From Peromyscus leucopus (Eukaryota > Chordata > Mammalia > Rodentia > Cricetidae), in the NCBI RefSeq assembly GCF_004664715.2, contig NC_051084.1, forward strand, positions 61,207,334 to 61,271,333: a DNA stretch of 64,000 nt, read 5' to 3'. The notes beneath the pieces are model-generated. The model was given only the letters and a program-made list of their open reading frames with translations. It was not told the DNA's origin and did no database searches. Shown piece by piece: positions 37,125 to 49,430 of the stretch (position 1 is the first letter of the stretch; each line of letters opens with the position of its first letter). The position numbers and the translations under genes were made by a program.

Positions 37125-37212
37125 CTCTACTCCATCTGCAGCCAAGAGCCAGCGGACGGACTTCGTTCTATCCCGGGGCCTCATCATAATGAAATAAGGG
37201 CTTCCCTGTCAG
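37125..37212 (-). pseudogene. GST pseudogene exon 2
   Basis: Donor GTAAGC begins at 37124. The coding homology runs from CTG (former ATG, 37212-37210) through GKP..HY, then loses frame before RWLLAA(D)GVE. The span is 88 rather than 87 nt, a net one-base frameshift, and there is an internal TAG. Confidence 0.85.
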
Positions 37213-37244
37213 GGTTGTAGCTCCTCAGATTCACTCACTAAGTA

Positions 37245-37287
37245 TGAATGAATGAATGAATGAATGAATGAATGAATGAATGAATGA
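37245..37287. repeat. (TGAA)n microsatellite
   Basis: About 11 perfect TGAA units, immediately upstream (minus sense) of GST pseudoexon 2. Confidence 0.95.
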
Positions 37288-37361
37288 ACAGAAGCTAAGT
37301 GTGCTTTGGAATTGTGGTAAATAATTCTATAGCACGGAAGAATTACCTCAGTGAGCATTAG

Positions 37362-38765
37362 TTGTCACGTTGACACAGCTCAGGTGGGCCTGAACTACAA
37401 AAGGAAGCTAGCTAAGCAAGCCAGGAGAGCAAGCCAGTGCAAGAACAATCCTCCATGGTGTCTGCCTGAGTTCCTGCCTCAGCTTCCTTCAGTGATTGTC
37501 TGTAACCAGTAAGCCAAATAAACCCTTCCTGGACAGTGTTTGACTTTTAAACTAGATATATAAATATATAAGATATAAGGGTGCTTTGCCCGAATACATG
37601 TTTGTGGACTACTTGCATGCCTGGTGTCTGCAGAGGCCAGAAGAGGGCATCAGATCCTCTAGAACTGAGGATACAGATGGTTATGAGCCACCATGTAGGT
37701 ATTAGGAATCAAACATGGATTCTCTGGAGGAGGAGCCAATGCTCTTAACCACTGGGCTATCTCTCCAGCACCTAGTCAGTGTGATATCATAGCCACAGAA
37801 AGCAAACCACGGCAGTCTCTATAAAACCTAGTGTAGCTAGAGTTTTTCTGCCTTGCCCACAGTCAGGGCAAATTTTTGTCACCCACCAGTCCCACAGCCG
37901 CTCAGACCCAACCAAGTAAACACAGAGACTTGTATTGCTTACAAACTGTATGGCCGTGGCAGGCTTCTTCCTAACTGTTCTTATAGCTTAAATTAACCCA
38001 TTTCTATAAATCTATGCCTTGTCATGTAGCTCGTGGCTTACCGGGCATCTTCACATGCAGCTTGTCAGGGTGGCAGCTGGCAGTAACTCCTGCCTTCCTG
38101 TTCTTTTATTTCTCCTCTCTGTTAGTCCCATCTATACTTCCTGCCTAGCCACAGCCAATCAGGTTTTATTTATTGACCAATCAGAGCAACTTGACATACA
38201 GACCATCCCACAGCACAGCCAAGTGCAGACCATCTCAGACACCTGCACTCAGGCCCATGGTCCTAATCATCCTCTATGTGGACCTGCTGGGTAAAGCCAC
38301 GAGGAACCCAAGAAAGGGCTCCCACAGGACATACAGAACATCCCACAACCTAGTTTATAATTTACATGACTCTGTGGATGACATGAGTCCTGGATGTCTC
38401 ATGGTATGGTATTATCTCTTCTTAACTAGAATTTCCTCTTCTGGAACATATGGAACTTCATGGTAGAATTCTCAGTTTAAAGAAAGATTCATAGTACCCA
38501 CAGTAAAACAGTAATGAAAAGGATGATTTTCATGATCTTATATGGTTGGATACATGCTTCCACAAAATATTTAACCAAGGTTGACAAGATGGCTTAGCTG
38601 GCAGTGGCATTTGCTGCCATGTCTGATAACCTGAGTTGATCCTTGTGGCCCACATGGTAGAGCACTAGAGCAAACTCCCTCAAGTTATCCTCCAGCCTCT
38701 ACTCATGCATCCATAGCATGTGTATGCACACACAAGTAAACACATACACAAAATGAAAATGTATC
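37362..38765. repeat. Direct segmental duplication, copy B
   Basis: Second copy of 32855-33870. It lacks about 130 bp of the URR1-like part and contains the solo LTR 37832-38347. The unique part from 38348 reads the same as copy A with few differences. Confidence 0.9.
37832..38347 (-). mobile_element. Solo LTR, class II-type ERV, minus orientation
   Basis: 516 bp. Reverse complement starts TGTGGGATGTTCTGTATG and ends CTCTAGCTACA (TG...CA). Flanked by the 6-bp target duplication ACCTAG at 37826-37831 and 38348-38353. Contains a CCAAT-type GATTGG box and AATAAA. The paralogous copy A has the unoccupied site, so insertion followed the duplication. Confidence 0.92.
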
Positions 38766-39352
38766 TAACTCTCTTCTGCCAAACTAAGAGCATTTGAATT
38801 TATATGTTAAGAGTGGCCCTCCCCTTCTGCCTCCTCCATTTCGACCACCCTGCAGGCCCTATGAGACCACCAGCAAGATTTTCTGCGGGCAATCGGCTGA
38901 GCTGGGTGCGTGTGCAGCTCCTCGAAGTCATCAAGAGTGCAAGCCAGTGTTCTCTCAGGTAATGGTAAAGGTATTGCTAAAATGCAAGCCCAGTATTCTC
39001 ACAGGCTTCCCTCTGCTACAGGTAATGCTATCTAACAGTTCCTAAGGACTTCAGAGAGAATGAACAGGTGTTATTTCTTTATTCCTTCACTCAGTCATCC
39101 ATTATCCTTGAAGAATTCACTTTCATCTTGATGCTACATCCTGTGCTAGAAATATAAAGATGCCAACATTAGACACATCTGGTCCAGAAAACAAGCACAC
39201 AGTCAGGTACCTTCCACCCAATGTGCTCACTTAAAAACATGGGGAAGCAGGTAAGGCCAGCTCCACCATCTCAGGGACCTGGGGGAGGCTTCTGCAGGGA
39301 GTGAATCTCCGTGACTTTCCTGGCATGTGGTAGAACCTTAATAAAGGTGCTT

Positions 39353-39480
39353 CCTAAGCTGGTGCAGTGGTTCACACTTGGAGCTGTAGTGCTTCAGAGG
39401 CTGAGGCAGGATGGTCTGGAGTTCAAAGTCAGCCTGGGATGCAAAGCAAGATCCCTTTCTCAAGAACAAACAGTTGCTTT
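39353..39480 (+). repeat. B1/FLAM-like SINE, diverged
   Basis: GCTGGTGCAGTGGTTCACAC and CTGAGGCAGGATGGTCTGGA match a 7SL-derived monomer. Confidence 0.55.
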
Positions 39481-39589
39481 CTTCTGGGGGACAGGGCAGG
39501 TAAGACGATGTCAGGTCACACAGTCATTTCTTAAAGAAAACAGTGGCTACGGAGGAAGCTCATCTTCCCTCCACTGATGAAGGGGGAAG

Positions 39590-40860
39590 AGTACAGGATA
39601 GACAACCAGAAAAGGGGAGCATTTCTTGGTGAGGTAGAAACCTAGTGCAACAGAACTCCCAATGATCTACAAGGGTGACCCTAGTAAGAGTCCTAGCAAC
39701 AGAGGATATGTAGTCTGAACTGGCCATCTCCTGTAACCAAGGAAGACTTCCAGGGGAGAGACTAGGACACCAACCCAGCCATATAGCCTTCTACCTACAG
39801 TCTGTCCTGCCTATGGGATGTGCTTGGGATAAGGGTGGCAGAGATTATGGGAGTGGCCAACCAATGGCTGGTCCAGCCTGAGACCCATACCATGAGAGTG
39901 AGTCCACCCCTAAAATTGTCTGGAGTGCCAGGATTCAGAGTCTGAATGGCCCAGAGACCTAGGATAGAACCAAACATGATTGGAGAAAAAAAGCCAAAGT
40001 AATGATACCTAACGATATTCTGCTATACTCATAGATTGGTGCCTGCCCTAATTGACATCAGAGAGGCTTCATCCAGTAACTGATGGAAACAGATGTAGAG
40101 ACTCAAAGCCAAACATTAGACCAAGCTCAGGGAATCCTGCTGAAGAGAGGGAAGGATTGTATAAACCAGAGGGGTCAAGGACATTACAAGAAAAGCCACA
40201 AAATCAATTAACCTAGGCTCACAGGAGCTCAGAGTCTGAACCGACACCAATGGAGCCTGCATGAGACTGACCTAGGCCCTCTACATATGTGTTACAGTTA
40301 TACTTATAGGAACCCTAACAATGGGAGCAGGGGGGGCTAGAGAGATGGGTCAGATGTTAAGAGCACTGCTTGCTCTTCCAAAGGTCCTGAGTTCAATTCC
40401 CAGCAACCACATGGTGGCTCACAACCATCTGTAAGGAGATCTGGCACCCTCTTCTGGCCTGCAGGGATATGTGCAGACAGAACATTGTGTTCATAATAAA
40501 TAAATAATTCAAAAACAAACAAACAAACAAAAAAACAATGGGAGCAGGGGATCTCCCCAGTGTTTTGGATGGCTTCTGGGAACCTATTCCTCATAACCCT
40601 CATACCAGGTCACCTTACTCAAGCATTAATACAAGGGGAGATGCTTAGTCTTACCGAAACTTAAAATGCCATGCTTTGTTAGTATCCATGGGATGCTGGC
40701 CCTGTTCTGAACAGAAGCAGAGGAGGAATGGATTGGGGGTGTGGGGATGGGATAAAGGGGAGGTTGGAGGACAGAATGGGAAAAGAGGAAAGAGAAATAT
40801 AAAATAAATCCGGAAACTGCAATCAGGATGTAAAATAAATAAATAAATAAATTTAAATAA
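39590..40860 (+). mobile_element. L1 3' end with A-rich tail, interrupted by a B2
   Basis: Sequence typical of rodent L1 3' ends, finishing GGATGTAAAATAAATAAATA. Split by the B2 at 40334-40533. No reverse transcriptase frame is retained. Confidence 0.6.
40334..40533 (+). mobile_element. B2 SINE with target duplication
   Basis: GGCTAGAGAGATGGGTCAGA head, ACCACATGGTGGCTCACAAC body, ATAATAAATAAATAA tail. The duplication AACAATGGGAGCAGGG is at 40317-40332 and 40534-40549. The 3' part (GGCCTGCAGGGATATGTGCA) has the form I associate with cricetid B2. Confidence 0.9.
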
Positions 40861-41847
40861 TTGTAAAAAATGAGATCAATTGGTTACAGTTTATGAATAC
40901 TTTATTACTCATAAAAATGTTGGAACTTGCATTGTACAAGTGTAGTATCATTTGGCAATAACAGACAATGTAGGAAAATTCTATTATCCTTACCCTTTCT
41001 CACAGTGCAGAAAACAAATTTTGTTTCTTTTATAATTTGCACACTCACACACACTCACATATATACTTACATTCTCACACGATCTCACACAGATACATGC
41101 ACACATACACACATAAACTTACATACTCTCATATACACATGTGTGCATGTGTGCAGGTCCTGAAGGAGGTCAGGAGAGGGTGGCAGATCCCCTGAGCAGA
41201 AGTTACAGGTGATTGTGAGCCAACTGATTGTGGTAACAGAGCCCAGCTCCTCTGGAAGAGTGGAAGCTTCCTTAACCACTAAACTATCTCCAGGATACAA
41301 ATTTCACACATTTTTCTCATTTGTAAGGCCATACCTCCTTTGTATTTATTTTGCTACATTATTTTCTCATGGATTGGAGCCTTTTACGTTGTAGGACTTC
41401 AAGGTCAGAATCAGCCAAAACCCTACAGTTAACAGATTTCCCCACCCTGGAAGCCAGAGGAAGCCTCCATTGGATGATGAATCCATTGGGACTGTGAAGA
41501 ACATATTCGAATTTGAACAAGGCATGTTTCTTAAAAACATGAGCACTACAGTAGCTGAATACTAACAGACACAGAGGCCCAAGTGACTCAGTAAACACTT
41601 CACACTGTGTTTGTATCAATAACCAGGAAAACATCCTTGAAGCCATGTCGGTAAAGAAATAATAAATGTACAAGGAAATAAACTACTGGAAACTTACCAA
41701 TAAGTCAGAAAAGCTAATTCCTGTTTGAAATAAGATATGCTACCAAGAATGAGTCCAGGAAACCAAGTAGGGGTTCTCTGCATTCTGTAAGTGCTAGAAC
41801 AGACTTGCATGTAGTGAGTGGAAGTCAAAGTGTCTTCATTACATTTA

Positions 41848-41867
41848 TGTGTGTGTGTGTTTGTGTT

Positions 41868-41925
<58 letters not shown>
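41848..41925. repeat. (TG)n microsatellite
   Basis: Interrupted then pure TG run, followed by an inverted B3-like sequence to about 42040. Confidence 0.95.
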
Positions 41926-41926
<1 letters not shown>

Positions 41927-42057
41927 ATATGTACACCTGTGTTTGCCTTGGCACATGTGTGGAGGTCAGAGAGCAACTCTCTTTATACGCTGTAGGCTCT
42001 GGGGATTGAACTCAAATTATCAGTTTAGCTTTAAGCTACCTTGCTGACCCTCACAGA

Positions 42058-42058
42058 T

Positions 42059-42097
<39 letters not shown>

Positions 42098-42110
42098 GTA
42101 ATAATAATAA
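42058..42110. repeat. (AAT)n microsatellite
   Basis: About 16 AAT/ATA units. It lies inside arm 1 of the inverted duplication and has no equivalent expansion in arm 2. Confidence 0.95.
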
Positions 42111-43146
42111 CAAAAACACACATCACCATCATTAACTTTCACTGCTTTTTGTCAATAATTCAGAATGTAGCATAGCATCAACTACCTTCTAAAACTTTCC
42201 ATCATTTACTCTATCTTACACATGCAGTAAATATTTCTACAATCAGTCACACGTTTTGCCTTTATTTCAGTGTCAATCACAGGGTGAATAGAAGCCATTG
42301 TCCACTTTGGCTGTTGGCAAGGAAGCACCACCTGCCATTTCCAGCCCAGCATGTGGTAGCGATCTCTTTGGCATTACTGGGTCAGAGGGGATTCCTTTTT
42401 TCTATTTTAAAGGAAATCCTTTAAAGAGTACCAAAGAAGTATGTACAGGTTTTCTCTGTGGTTCACCTAGTGGGTTTGCTTTCTCCATCTCTCAATTCCT
42501 GATGGCTGAGAGTTTAACAACCTGCTTGTGAGTTCCCCTGCCTTCCAGCCTGGCAGCCAGAGCTCTCCACCCCTTCCCATTCCACCAAAGGCTACAGTCT
42601 GAAGGACTGAAACTTGGTGCCCTGGAGGGCATGCTACCATGCCTTATCCCTTAGGGATGAAACACTGAGTCCTCAGGGCATGACTGACTTCCCAGAGGCC
42701 ACAGGAGCCAGTAGAAATGAGCAGGTGGTCCATCTGGTCCTTAAACTGCCTTGGACACTACCAGCTACAAATGTTCTTAAAATGGAGTGGTGATCTGACA
42801 TGGAGGGGGGAAGAGAGGGAGATGCCCTGAGAAGGATGGAGAGAGGGTGTAAACAACATTCCCTTGACATCCTTTTTACTAATACTGAAACATGTAAATG
42901 TCAAAGATGATTGAGTTTCTAGAAAAGACACAAAAATGAATGAGGAGGCTTAAAATAAAATGCATTTTATTTGAATACTGAATACATTCTGTTAGGACAC
43001 TGATGAGCTGAGAATGGAATTCCTTCAGTGCAAAAAAACTCCTGGCAACAATACAAACAAAATCCCTAATGTACCAAACTGACATACAACAACATTTCAA
43101 CAGCCTGTGATTCACTCCGGGAATCCCATTACCTGATGAGTTGTAG

Positions 43147-43152
43147 TTTATT
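43147..43152 (-). terminator. Tmem14a proximal poly(A) signal AATAAA
   Basis: AATAAA in transcript sense, about 325 nt after the stop. The matching place in arm 2 (near 62357-62365) reads AAGTTAAAC, so the signal is lost there. A second AATAAA, kept in both arms, is at 42966-42971 (arm 2: 62539-62544). Confidence 0.6.
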
Positions 43153-43473
43153 TTACTTGAGTCATAAGTGTTTGGAATTGTCAGAAGTAGAAAACAGCAA
43201 GCCCTCAAATTCCACATACAAAATGACACACAAATGAGTATATAACAACTCATTAAAGACCAGGATTAACAAATAGAAACAGCTAAAATTTGTGCTTTAA
43301 ATAAAGGGGGCAAACAAATATTGCCAACTAGTTTTGAATATTAGGGTGACAACATCATTTTCATTTCAGTGTAAGACATTTACCACCTATTGAAATCGAT
43401 CTTTTAAACACAAGAACCTGTTCTGCCAGGTCCAGTAGAATGATGGGAGTTTGGCTCTTGGCTCCTCTAGGTG

Positions 43474-43513
43474 CTAAAGCCATAGCAGGACCAGTCTCAG
43501 GATCATCATGAGG
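43474..43513 (-). CDS. Tmem14a: Tmem14a coding exon 5 (last)
   Basis: 40 nt: one base completing Ser, then LMMILRLVLLWL and TAG (43476-43474). Acceptor TGTTTATTCAG ends at 43514. A near-identical copy is at 61999-62038 on the plus strand. Confidence 0.93.
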
Positions 43514-44533
43514 CTGAATAAACAGAAGAGAAAGAGAGGGTCACTCTAATGGACAGGAAGGTCATGTGCTCCCTGTCATGTTCCTGTGCTGTGGACTCTA
43601 AGGGTTCTATTAGCCCTCCTTAGAGCAGGGGGCAGGGCATTAAGTTTTCTTGTGTTCTGACTTCTCAGATGCAACTTACAAACATTCCCTGAACACATAA
43701 GAGAAATACAACCCAGCTGTTCTGAAAACCTTGGATAACAGATTAAGGGAGAAAGGTCAGGTGTGGTGATATATTGTGTTCCCCAAAATATTGTGCAGCC
43801 TAATAAATTTATCTGGGGTCAGAGAGCAGAACAGCCACTAGATATAGAGGCCAGAAAATGGTGGCACTCACACCTTTAATCTTAGCATTCCAGAGGCAGA
43901 GATTCGCCTGGATCTCTGTGAGTTCAAAGCTAGACTGGAAACAGCTAGGCATGGTAACAAGAGCCTTTAATCCCAGGAAGTGATGGCAGGAAGCAGAAAG
44001 GTATATAAGGCGTGAGGACCAGGAACTAGAGCCTGGTTAAGCTTTTGGCTGGTTAAGCTTTTAGGCTTTTGAGCAGCAGTTCAGCTGAGACCCATTCGGA
44101 TGAGGATTCAGAGGCTTCCAGTCTAAGGAAACAAGATCGGCTGAGGAACTGGCAAGGTGAGGAAGCTGTAGCTTGTCCTGCTTCTCTGATCTTCCAGCAT
44201 TCACCCTAATGCCTGGCCCTGGGTTTGATTTTATTAATAAGTCCTTTGAAGATTCATGCTACAGTCAGGAGAAATGTAAACTTCCAAAAGCTACCCAAGA
44301 AAAGCAACTGGAAAAAATAATCAAGGGTGCTGGAGCGATGGTTCAGCAGTTAAGAGCACTTGCTGCTCTTCCAGAGGACCAGAGTTCAGTTCCTGCATCC
44401 ATGGCAGGTGCTCATAACAATAAATATGGATATGGATATGGAACTCCAGCTCCAAGGGCTCTGATGACCTCTTCTGGCCTCTGTAGGCACCTGCGCACTC
44501 AAGGCATATACACTCGTGTGTGTGCGCGTGTGT

Positions 44534-44622
<89 letters not shown>

Positions 44623-47600
44623 TTTTTACAAAAGAAAAAGGTTCAAGGAATAATTCAGTGGGGCATTTTTTTAAGAGTACCAGGAACATTCCATCACTTG
44701 GGGTCCTTTCTTCATCACTGACCCCCACTTTTGATCTTTCCCAGCATCAAACACCATCTTCAGGTCAGGGGCACTAATTGGAAAGTTGTCTTTGGCACCT
44801 CCTCACCACAAATAAAAAACACCACACTAGATAAATCCAGAGCCACTCTAGAAAACTCTACAGCAACAAAAGACCCTCAAACTATTCAGGAGGCTTTAAC
44901 TCAAGGCAAAATACTACTGATACACTGAAGTAGTTCCTTCTTATCTTGGTTCTTGCCACAGACATCTTTAAACACTGGGTCAAACTGTATCTGGTGTGTT
45001 TTCATCCTGTTTTTATATTTTATTATGACACTATTCATTTCCAATGATGCCAACTGGTTTTTCAAGGATGATGTGCAAATGCCTGTTTAATATTCCTTAA
45101 ATGGATAAAATGTTTACATTTATTTTCCGGTGAATTTCTAGGCAGCTGTAATTTTTCTGGCTTATGTATTTTTTATTAGAAATACAGCCACAGTGAACAT
45201 TAGGTCTTGCATACTTCTTTTTTGAAATAATTTCTAAAAAATGAAAATGTGTTCCAAAGGAAGGCAATATTTATGGCTTTCAACACTCAAGGGCAGCTTC
45301 CAGGAGAAATCAGAAACATTTTCTCTATATTTTACTTGGTAATATATTTAATTTCGTGACAATATATTTAATTTACAAGAGAATATATTTAATCGCAGGA
45401 TCAGGGCTGGGGTGTAGCTCAGTGGTAGAGTGCTCACCTGGCATGTGCTAGGCCCTGGGTTCAGTCCTCAGCATTGCAAGATAACAGCTACTAAGTAACA
45501 ACTAGCTGTGGGAATGAGAATTGTTCTCCAGGCTCGAGTGTGTGAACACTTAGTCTCCAGCTGGTGGCGCTGTTTGGGGAGGTGATGGCATCTTTAGGAG
45601 GTGGAGCCTGGATGGAGGAAGTGTGTCATAAAGCGGCGGGCTTTGAGGGTTTGTAGCCTGGCCCTCTTCCCTTTCTCTTGGTGTGGATAGAATGGGATCA
45701 TTTGACTTCCAGTTTCCCAGGCTGTCTCACACAGTGCTGCTGTCCCTGACCTGACAGGATGGACAGCATCACCCCTGGAACATCCCCCTGGAATAAGCCC
45801 TCTCCTCCTCTGTTTATCAGGATAATCTGATACTGTAACAGAAAAGCAACTAATATATTAATCACCCAACCAAAAAAAAATGAGATGAAATGAATATACT
45901 TGATCAAATTAAGAGAAATTTAAGGTTATTTACTAAAAAAAAAATGATCTCTCTTTGAAATTCAATGACTCAGACTGCCACTAAACCAATTTACTGCTAC
46001 AAGTGGAGGAATCTTGAGGAAAATGGAGGGGGACCTTGACTCTTTAGTCTGATCAAGATAAGCGTGTCCATCTGGTGGGACACTACAAAGTGGGTCAGAG
46101 AGGAATGTGGTCACTCCAAAGACCGACTGAATCATTCTGTCTGTTACAGTTAGACTTATCAGATAATTATTTGACCTTTCCAACAAAAATTAATTCTTCT
46201 AAAAATGTTTTTAAAGACTTATTCCATAGTGTGTGTGTGTGCGTGTGTGTGTGTGTGTCTGTCTGTCTGTCTGTCTGTGTCTATGTGTATGTGTGATTGC
46301 CTGCAAAGTCCAGAAGACATTGCCTGATCCCCTGGACCTAAAGTTTCAGGTGGTTGTAAGACACCTGATGTGCTTCCTGGAAACCAAATTCAGTTCCTGT
46401 GGGAAATCAGCAAGTGCTCATAACGACTGAGTCACTTCTCCAGCATGAAAATTAATTTGTTTTTTAAAACATTTATTTTTATTTTATGTGCAATAATGTT
46501 TTGCCTGCATGCACATGTATATGTGTGTGCTTGGTGAACATGGAGGCCAGAGAGTGTTGGATCCCTTGGAACTGGAGTTACAGATGGTCATCAACCAAAC
46601 CTGGTCCTCTGCACCAGCAGTAAGTGAGCCACCTCCCCATCCCCATGAAAATTAATTCTTCACAAAAATTACCAGCACTTCAGCGAGACTGGGCATATTC
46701 AGGGTGGTATTGCTGTAGACTTTCACCACTCTGAAACACTGCCAGGAAAGCACAGATCAGAATGGTTCTTACCTTAAGCCTGCAATTAGACCAGCAGGCA
46801 TTATTTTCTTGGACCTCTTGAATCTCACACCCATTATGGTGGCCAGGAAGAAAGCTGTAACTGAAACCCAAATACAATGAATTAGAATTTTAAGCATCAG
46901 CCATGTTTGCTAGTAAAAAGACTAAAACCAGATACCCTGGTGGTTAAACAATAGGCACTCTCTTGCTCAGCCCAGGCAAAAAGGATGCTATGAGAATGAG
47001 TAAAAGTACTGTTTTTTTAGATAGTCCTAAGGCACAGCTGTACATAAGGGCTATCTGTGCCCTAAACAGAATGACATAAGGTAGCACAAAGGCGTCTTCA
47101 CAGCAACTTAAAAATCACATTAAATGTACACCTAAGAAAGCTAAAAGAAAATCTAGTCATAACTCCATGCTTTTTCTGATTCAACTTCCTGTAACATGTG
47201 TTATGGAAATGAGGTGGAAGGCTGTCAGTACTGTTATTTTTGATCAGTTCTCTCTGGAAAGCAGTAAGAACGATATTCAAGCTTGCCATGGACTCATAGA
47301 CACTTAACTTTGATAGTTCATTTTCTAGTAAGCCTGGTACAAAGTGTCAAGGTGGGGGGAATCTTTCAGGTTGATCCTCTGTAGCTGGGGAAAACACGTC
47401 ACTTACACAATGACACTTTGACATCCCGCTTGTCATTGGAGACGCGGTAGGCTCCGTAGCCAGCCAAAAGTCCAACAGAAAGACCAGCAATCAGAGACGG
47501 GACTCCACCTGTGGGAGGAGAGAGAGAAACAGAGAGGGGGATTTCATCAGCTAGATAGAGGGCTCGGCAGTTAATCGTGAGGCTGCTCTTGCAGGGCCTC

Positions 47601-49337
47601 CTTGGGCGCTTGCCCTCATGTGTACATACCCACACATATGCACAGTTAAAAATAATGAAAATAAGTATTCTTAAAATGAAGACGGGGAAAAGAGACCTGC
47701 AGCCAGGTGTGGTGACGCACGCCTTTAATCCCAGCACTCAGGAGGCAGAAGCAGGTGGATCTCTGGGAGGTTGGGGTCAGCCTGGTCTATGCAGTGTTCC
47801 AGGACAGCCAGGGCTATATAGAGAGACCCTGACTAAAAAAGAAAGAAAAAAAAGGCAAATACTAAAGAGAGAGAAAGTTGAAAAATGAAAGGAACTCATT
47901 CCATCATTTTAAGTCTAACTCATAAGTCTAACTTTCTTCTGTGGGCATTATACAGGGATTGTCTTAGTTAGGGTTTCTATTGATTTAAAGAGACACCGTG
48001 ACCATGGTAACTTTTATAAAGGAAAACATTTCACTGGGGCTGGCTTACAGTTCAGAGATTCAGTCCATTATCATCATGGTGGGACATGGTGGTATAGAGT
48101 CAGACATGACGCTGGAGAAGTGGCTGACAGTTCTACATCTTGCAGTCAACAGGAAGTGGTCTGAGACACTGAGTGGTATCTTGAGCATATATGAGACCTT
48201 AAAACCCATCTCCACGGTGACACACTTCCTCCCACAAGGCCACACCCCACTCTGACAAAGCCACACCTCCTAACAGTGCCACTCCCTTTGGGGGCCATTT
48301 TCTTTTAAACCACTACAGGGAAGAAGGCAAACTAAGTATGGACCTCTTCACAGGTAGTTTCCTGCGAAATACTAAATGCAAGGCGGGAGAGCATGAACAC
48401 GGCACTGCAGAGGTAGACATCCCGTGTAAGAGTAAGATAGCCTTCCTCAGTGGCTCCTCCTCTTCCATCACACCCCGCCCCCCACCCCAGTCTCCTTTTT
48501 ACTAAAAAGTTGTGATAACAGGAAATGGGTTTCATAAATATTTTTATCTTACAAGGGTGAGGAGAGAAGTGCTGTGTAGGTTAAGCAATGGCTCTATCTT
48601 GAATAATCATCTTCTAGCCTCAAGGTACCAGCATTTAAACACAAAAGGAGACTACGTCCAGAGAGAAGAAGACACAGCCATCTGTGTCTAGTCAAGCCAC
48701 CCACCTCAATGCACCATATAATTGCTAAGCACTTCCTACGCTCTGGACAGAGAGTTGCACACTGGAGACATTGCGAATAATTTGCTTGTAATCCTTGCTT
48801 TAGAGAATTCAACTAATTGGAAATCTTCTAGATTAGAACTCCTGGGTGGAAGTTGAAGCATCTCTCTGTTTTAAACACCCATAGGGAATTCAGCTATGCA
48901 GCTGGGTTCATAAACTGCAGCTGTCCATGCATGCATGTAGGCATAGACAGATAGATATAGGTAGGCTCCCAGACCTTAGCACAACTGACTCCATGATGGA
49001 AGTGCCATTCTAGCTGTAAAACTCAGCACACAGGCAGCACCACCTGCCAAAATGAAAACAAAGCCCTAACCCGTCAAAGTCCACAGTTCTAGGAAAGTCT
49101 CCAAATATAACTAATTTTGCTTTTTGGCTTCAGTAGTTCTGCTTCTGGCTAATTGTTCTTGTTAAGTGAGGTTGTCAACTCAGAACATAGTTTTTGTGCT
49201 TAAAAGCCCATCCTGAGAAAGGTTTGGAGCTGCACTGGGATCCTGAACACCCAGTGTAGTAGCTGGCCAGCTAATAAAGGCTTTCTATTGGTTTAAACCC
49301 ATGTCCAAGCAGTCTTCTCTGGGGAATACCCTACAAA

Positions 49338-49368
<31 letters not shown>

Positions 49369-49374
49369 CACACA

Positions 49375-49430
<56 letters not shown>

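Larger units (their letters stand above)
31467..37212 (-). pseudogene. Alpha-class GST pseudogene, exons 2-4 only
   Basis: Three exon remnants occur in the correct order and orientation: exon 2 (37125-37212), exon 3 (32400-32453) and exon 4 (31467-31764, split by a B1). I found no exons 5-7 between here and the functional gene. The breaks are: ATG replaced by CTG, a frameshift and in-frame stop in exon 2, a stop at the end of exon 3 with a shifted donor, and TAG replacing Gln67 in exon 4. Exon 3 reads like Gsta1/2 (EEKFIQTNEDLEKLR), so the parent was probably not the Gsta3-like gene. It retains introns, so it is a duplicated rather than a processed pseudogene. Confidence 0.9.
42020..45640. 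repeat. Inverted duplication, arm 1 (outer part)
   Basis: Reverse complement of about 60730-63690. Carries Tmem14a exon 5, its 3' UTR, downstream sequence and part of intron 4. Contains a solo LTR (43762-44263) and about 0.3 kb near 44520-44840 that arm 2 lacks. By hand comparison most of the arm differs by about 5%. The outer end is approximate and homology may continue beyond the window on the arm 2 side. Confidence 0.95.

Noticed and set aside
38794..39045. 83-codon frame in GC-richer sequence, possible processed-gene remnant
   Set aside because: No protein recognised, no poly(A) tail or target duplication; left unannotated.
42540..42560. CTGGCAGCCAGAG resembling GST exon 7 wording
   Set aside because: A short chance match. 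Neither the reading frame nor the flanking exon sequence supports GST homology, and the same word is in arm 2.
44173..44721. 182-codon plus-strand frame
   Set aside because: Composed of solo LTR end, B3 SINE and (CA)(GA) repeat sequence.
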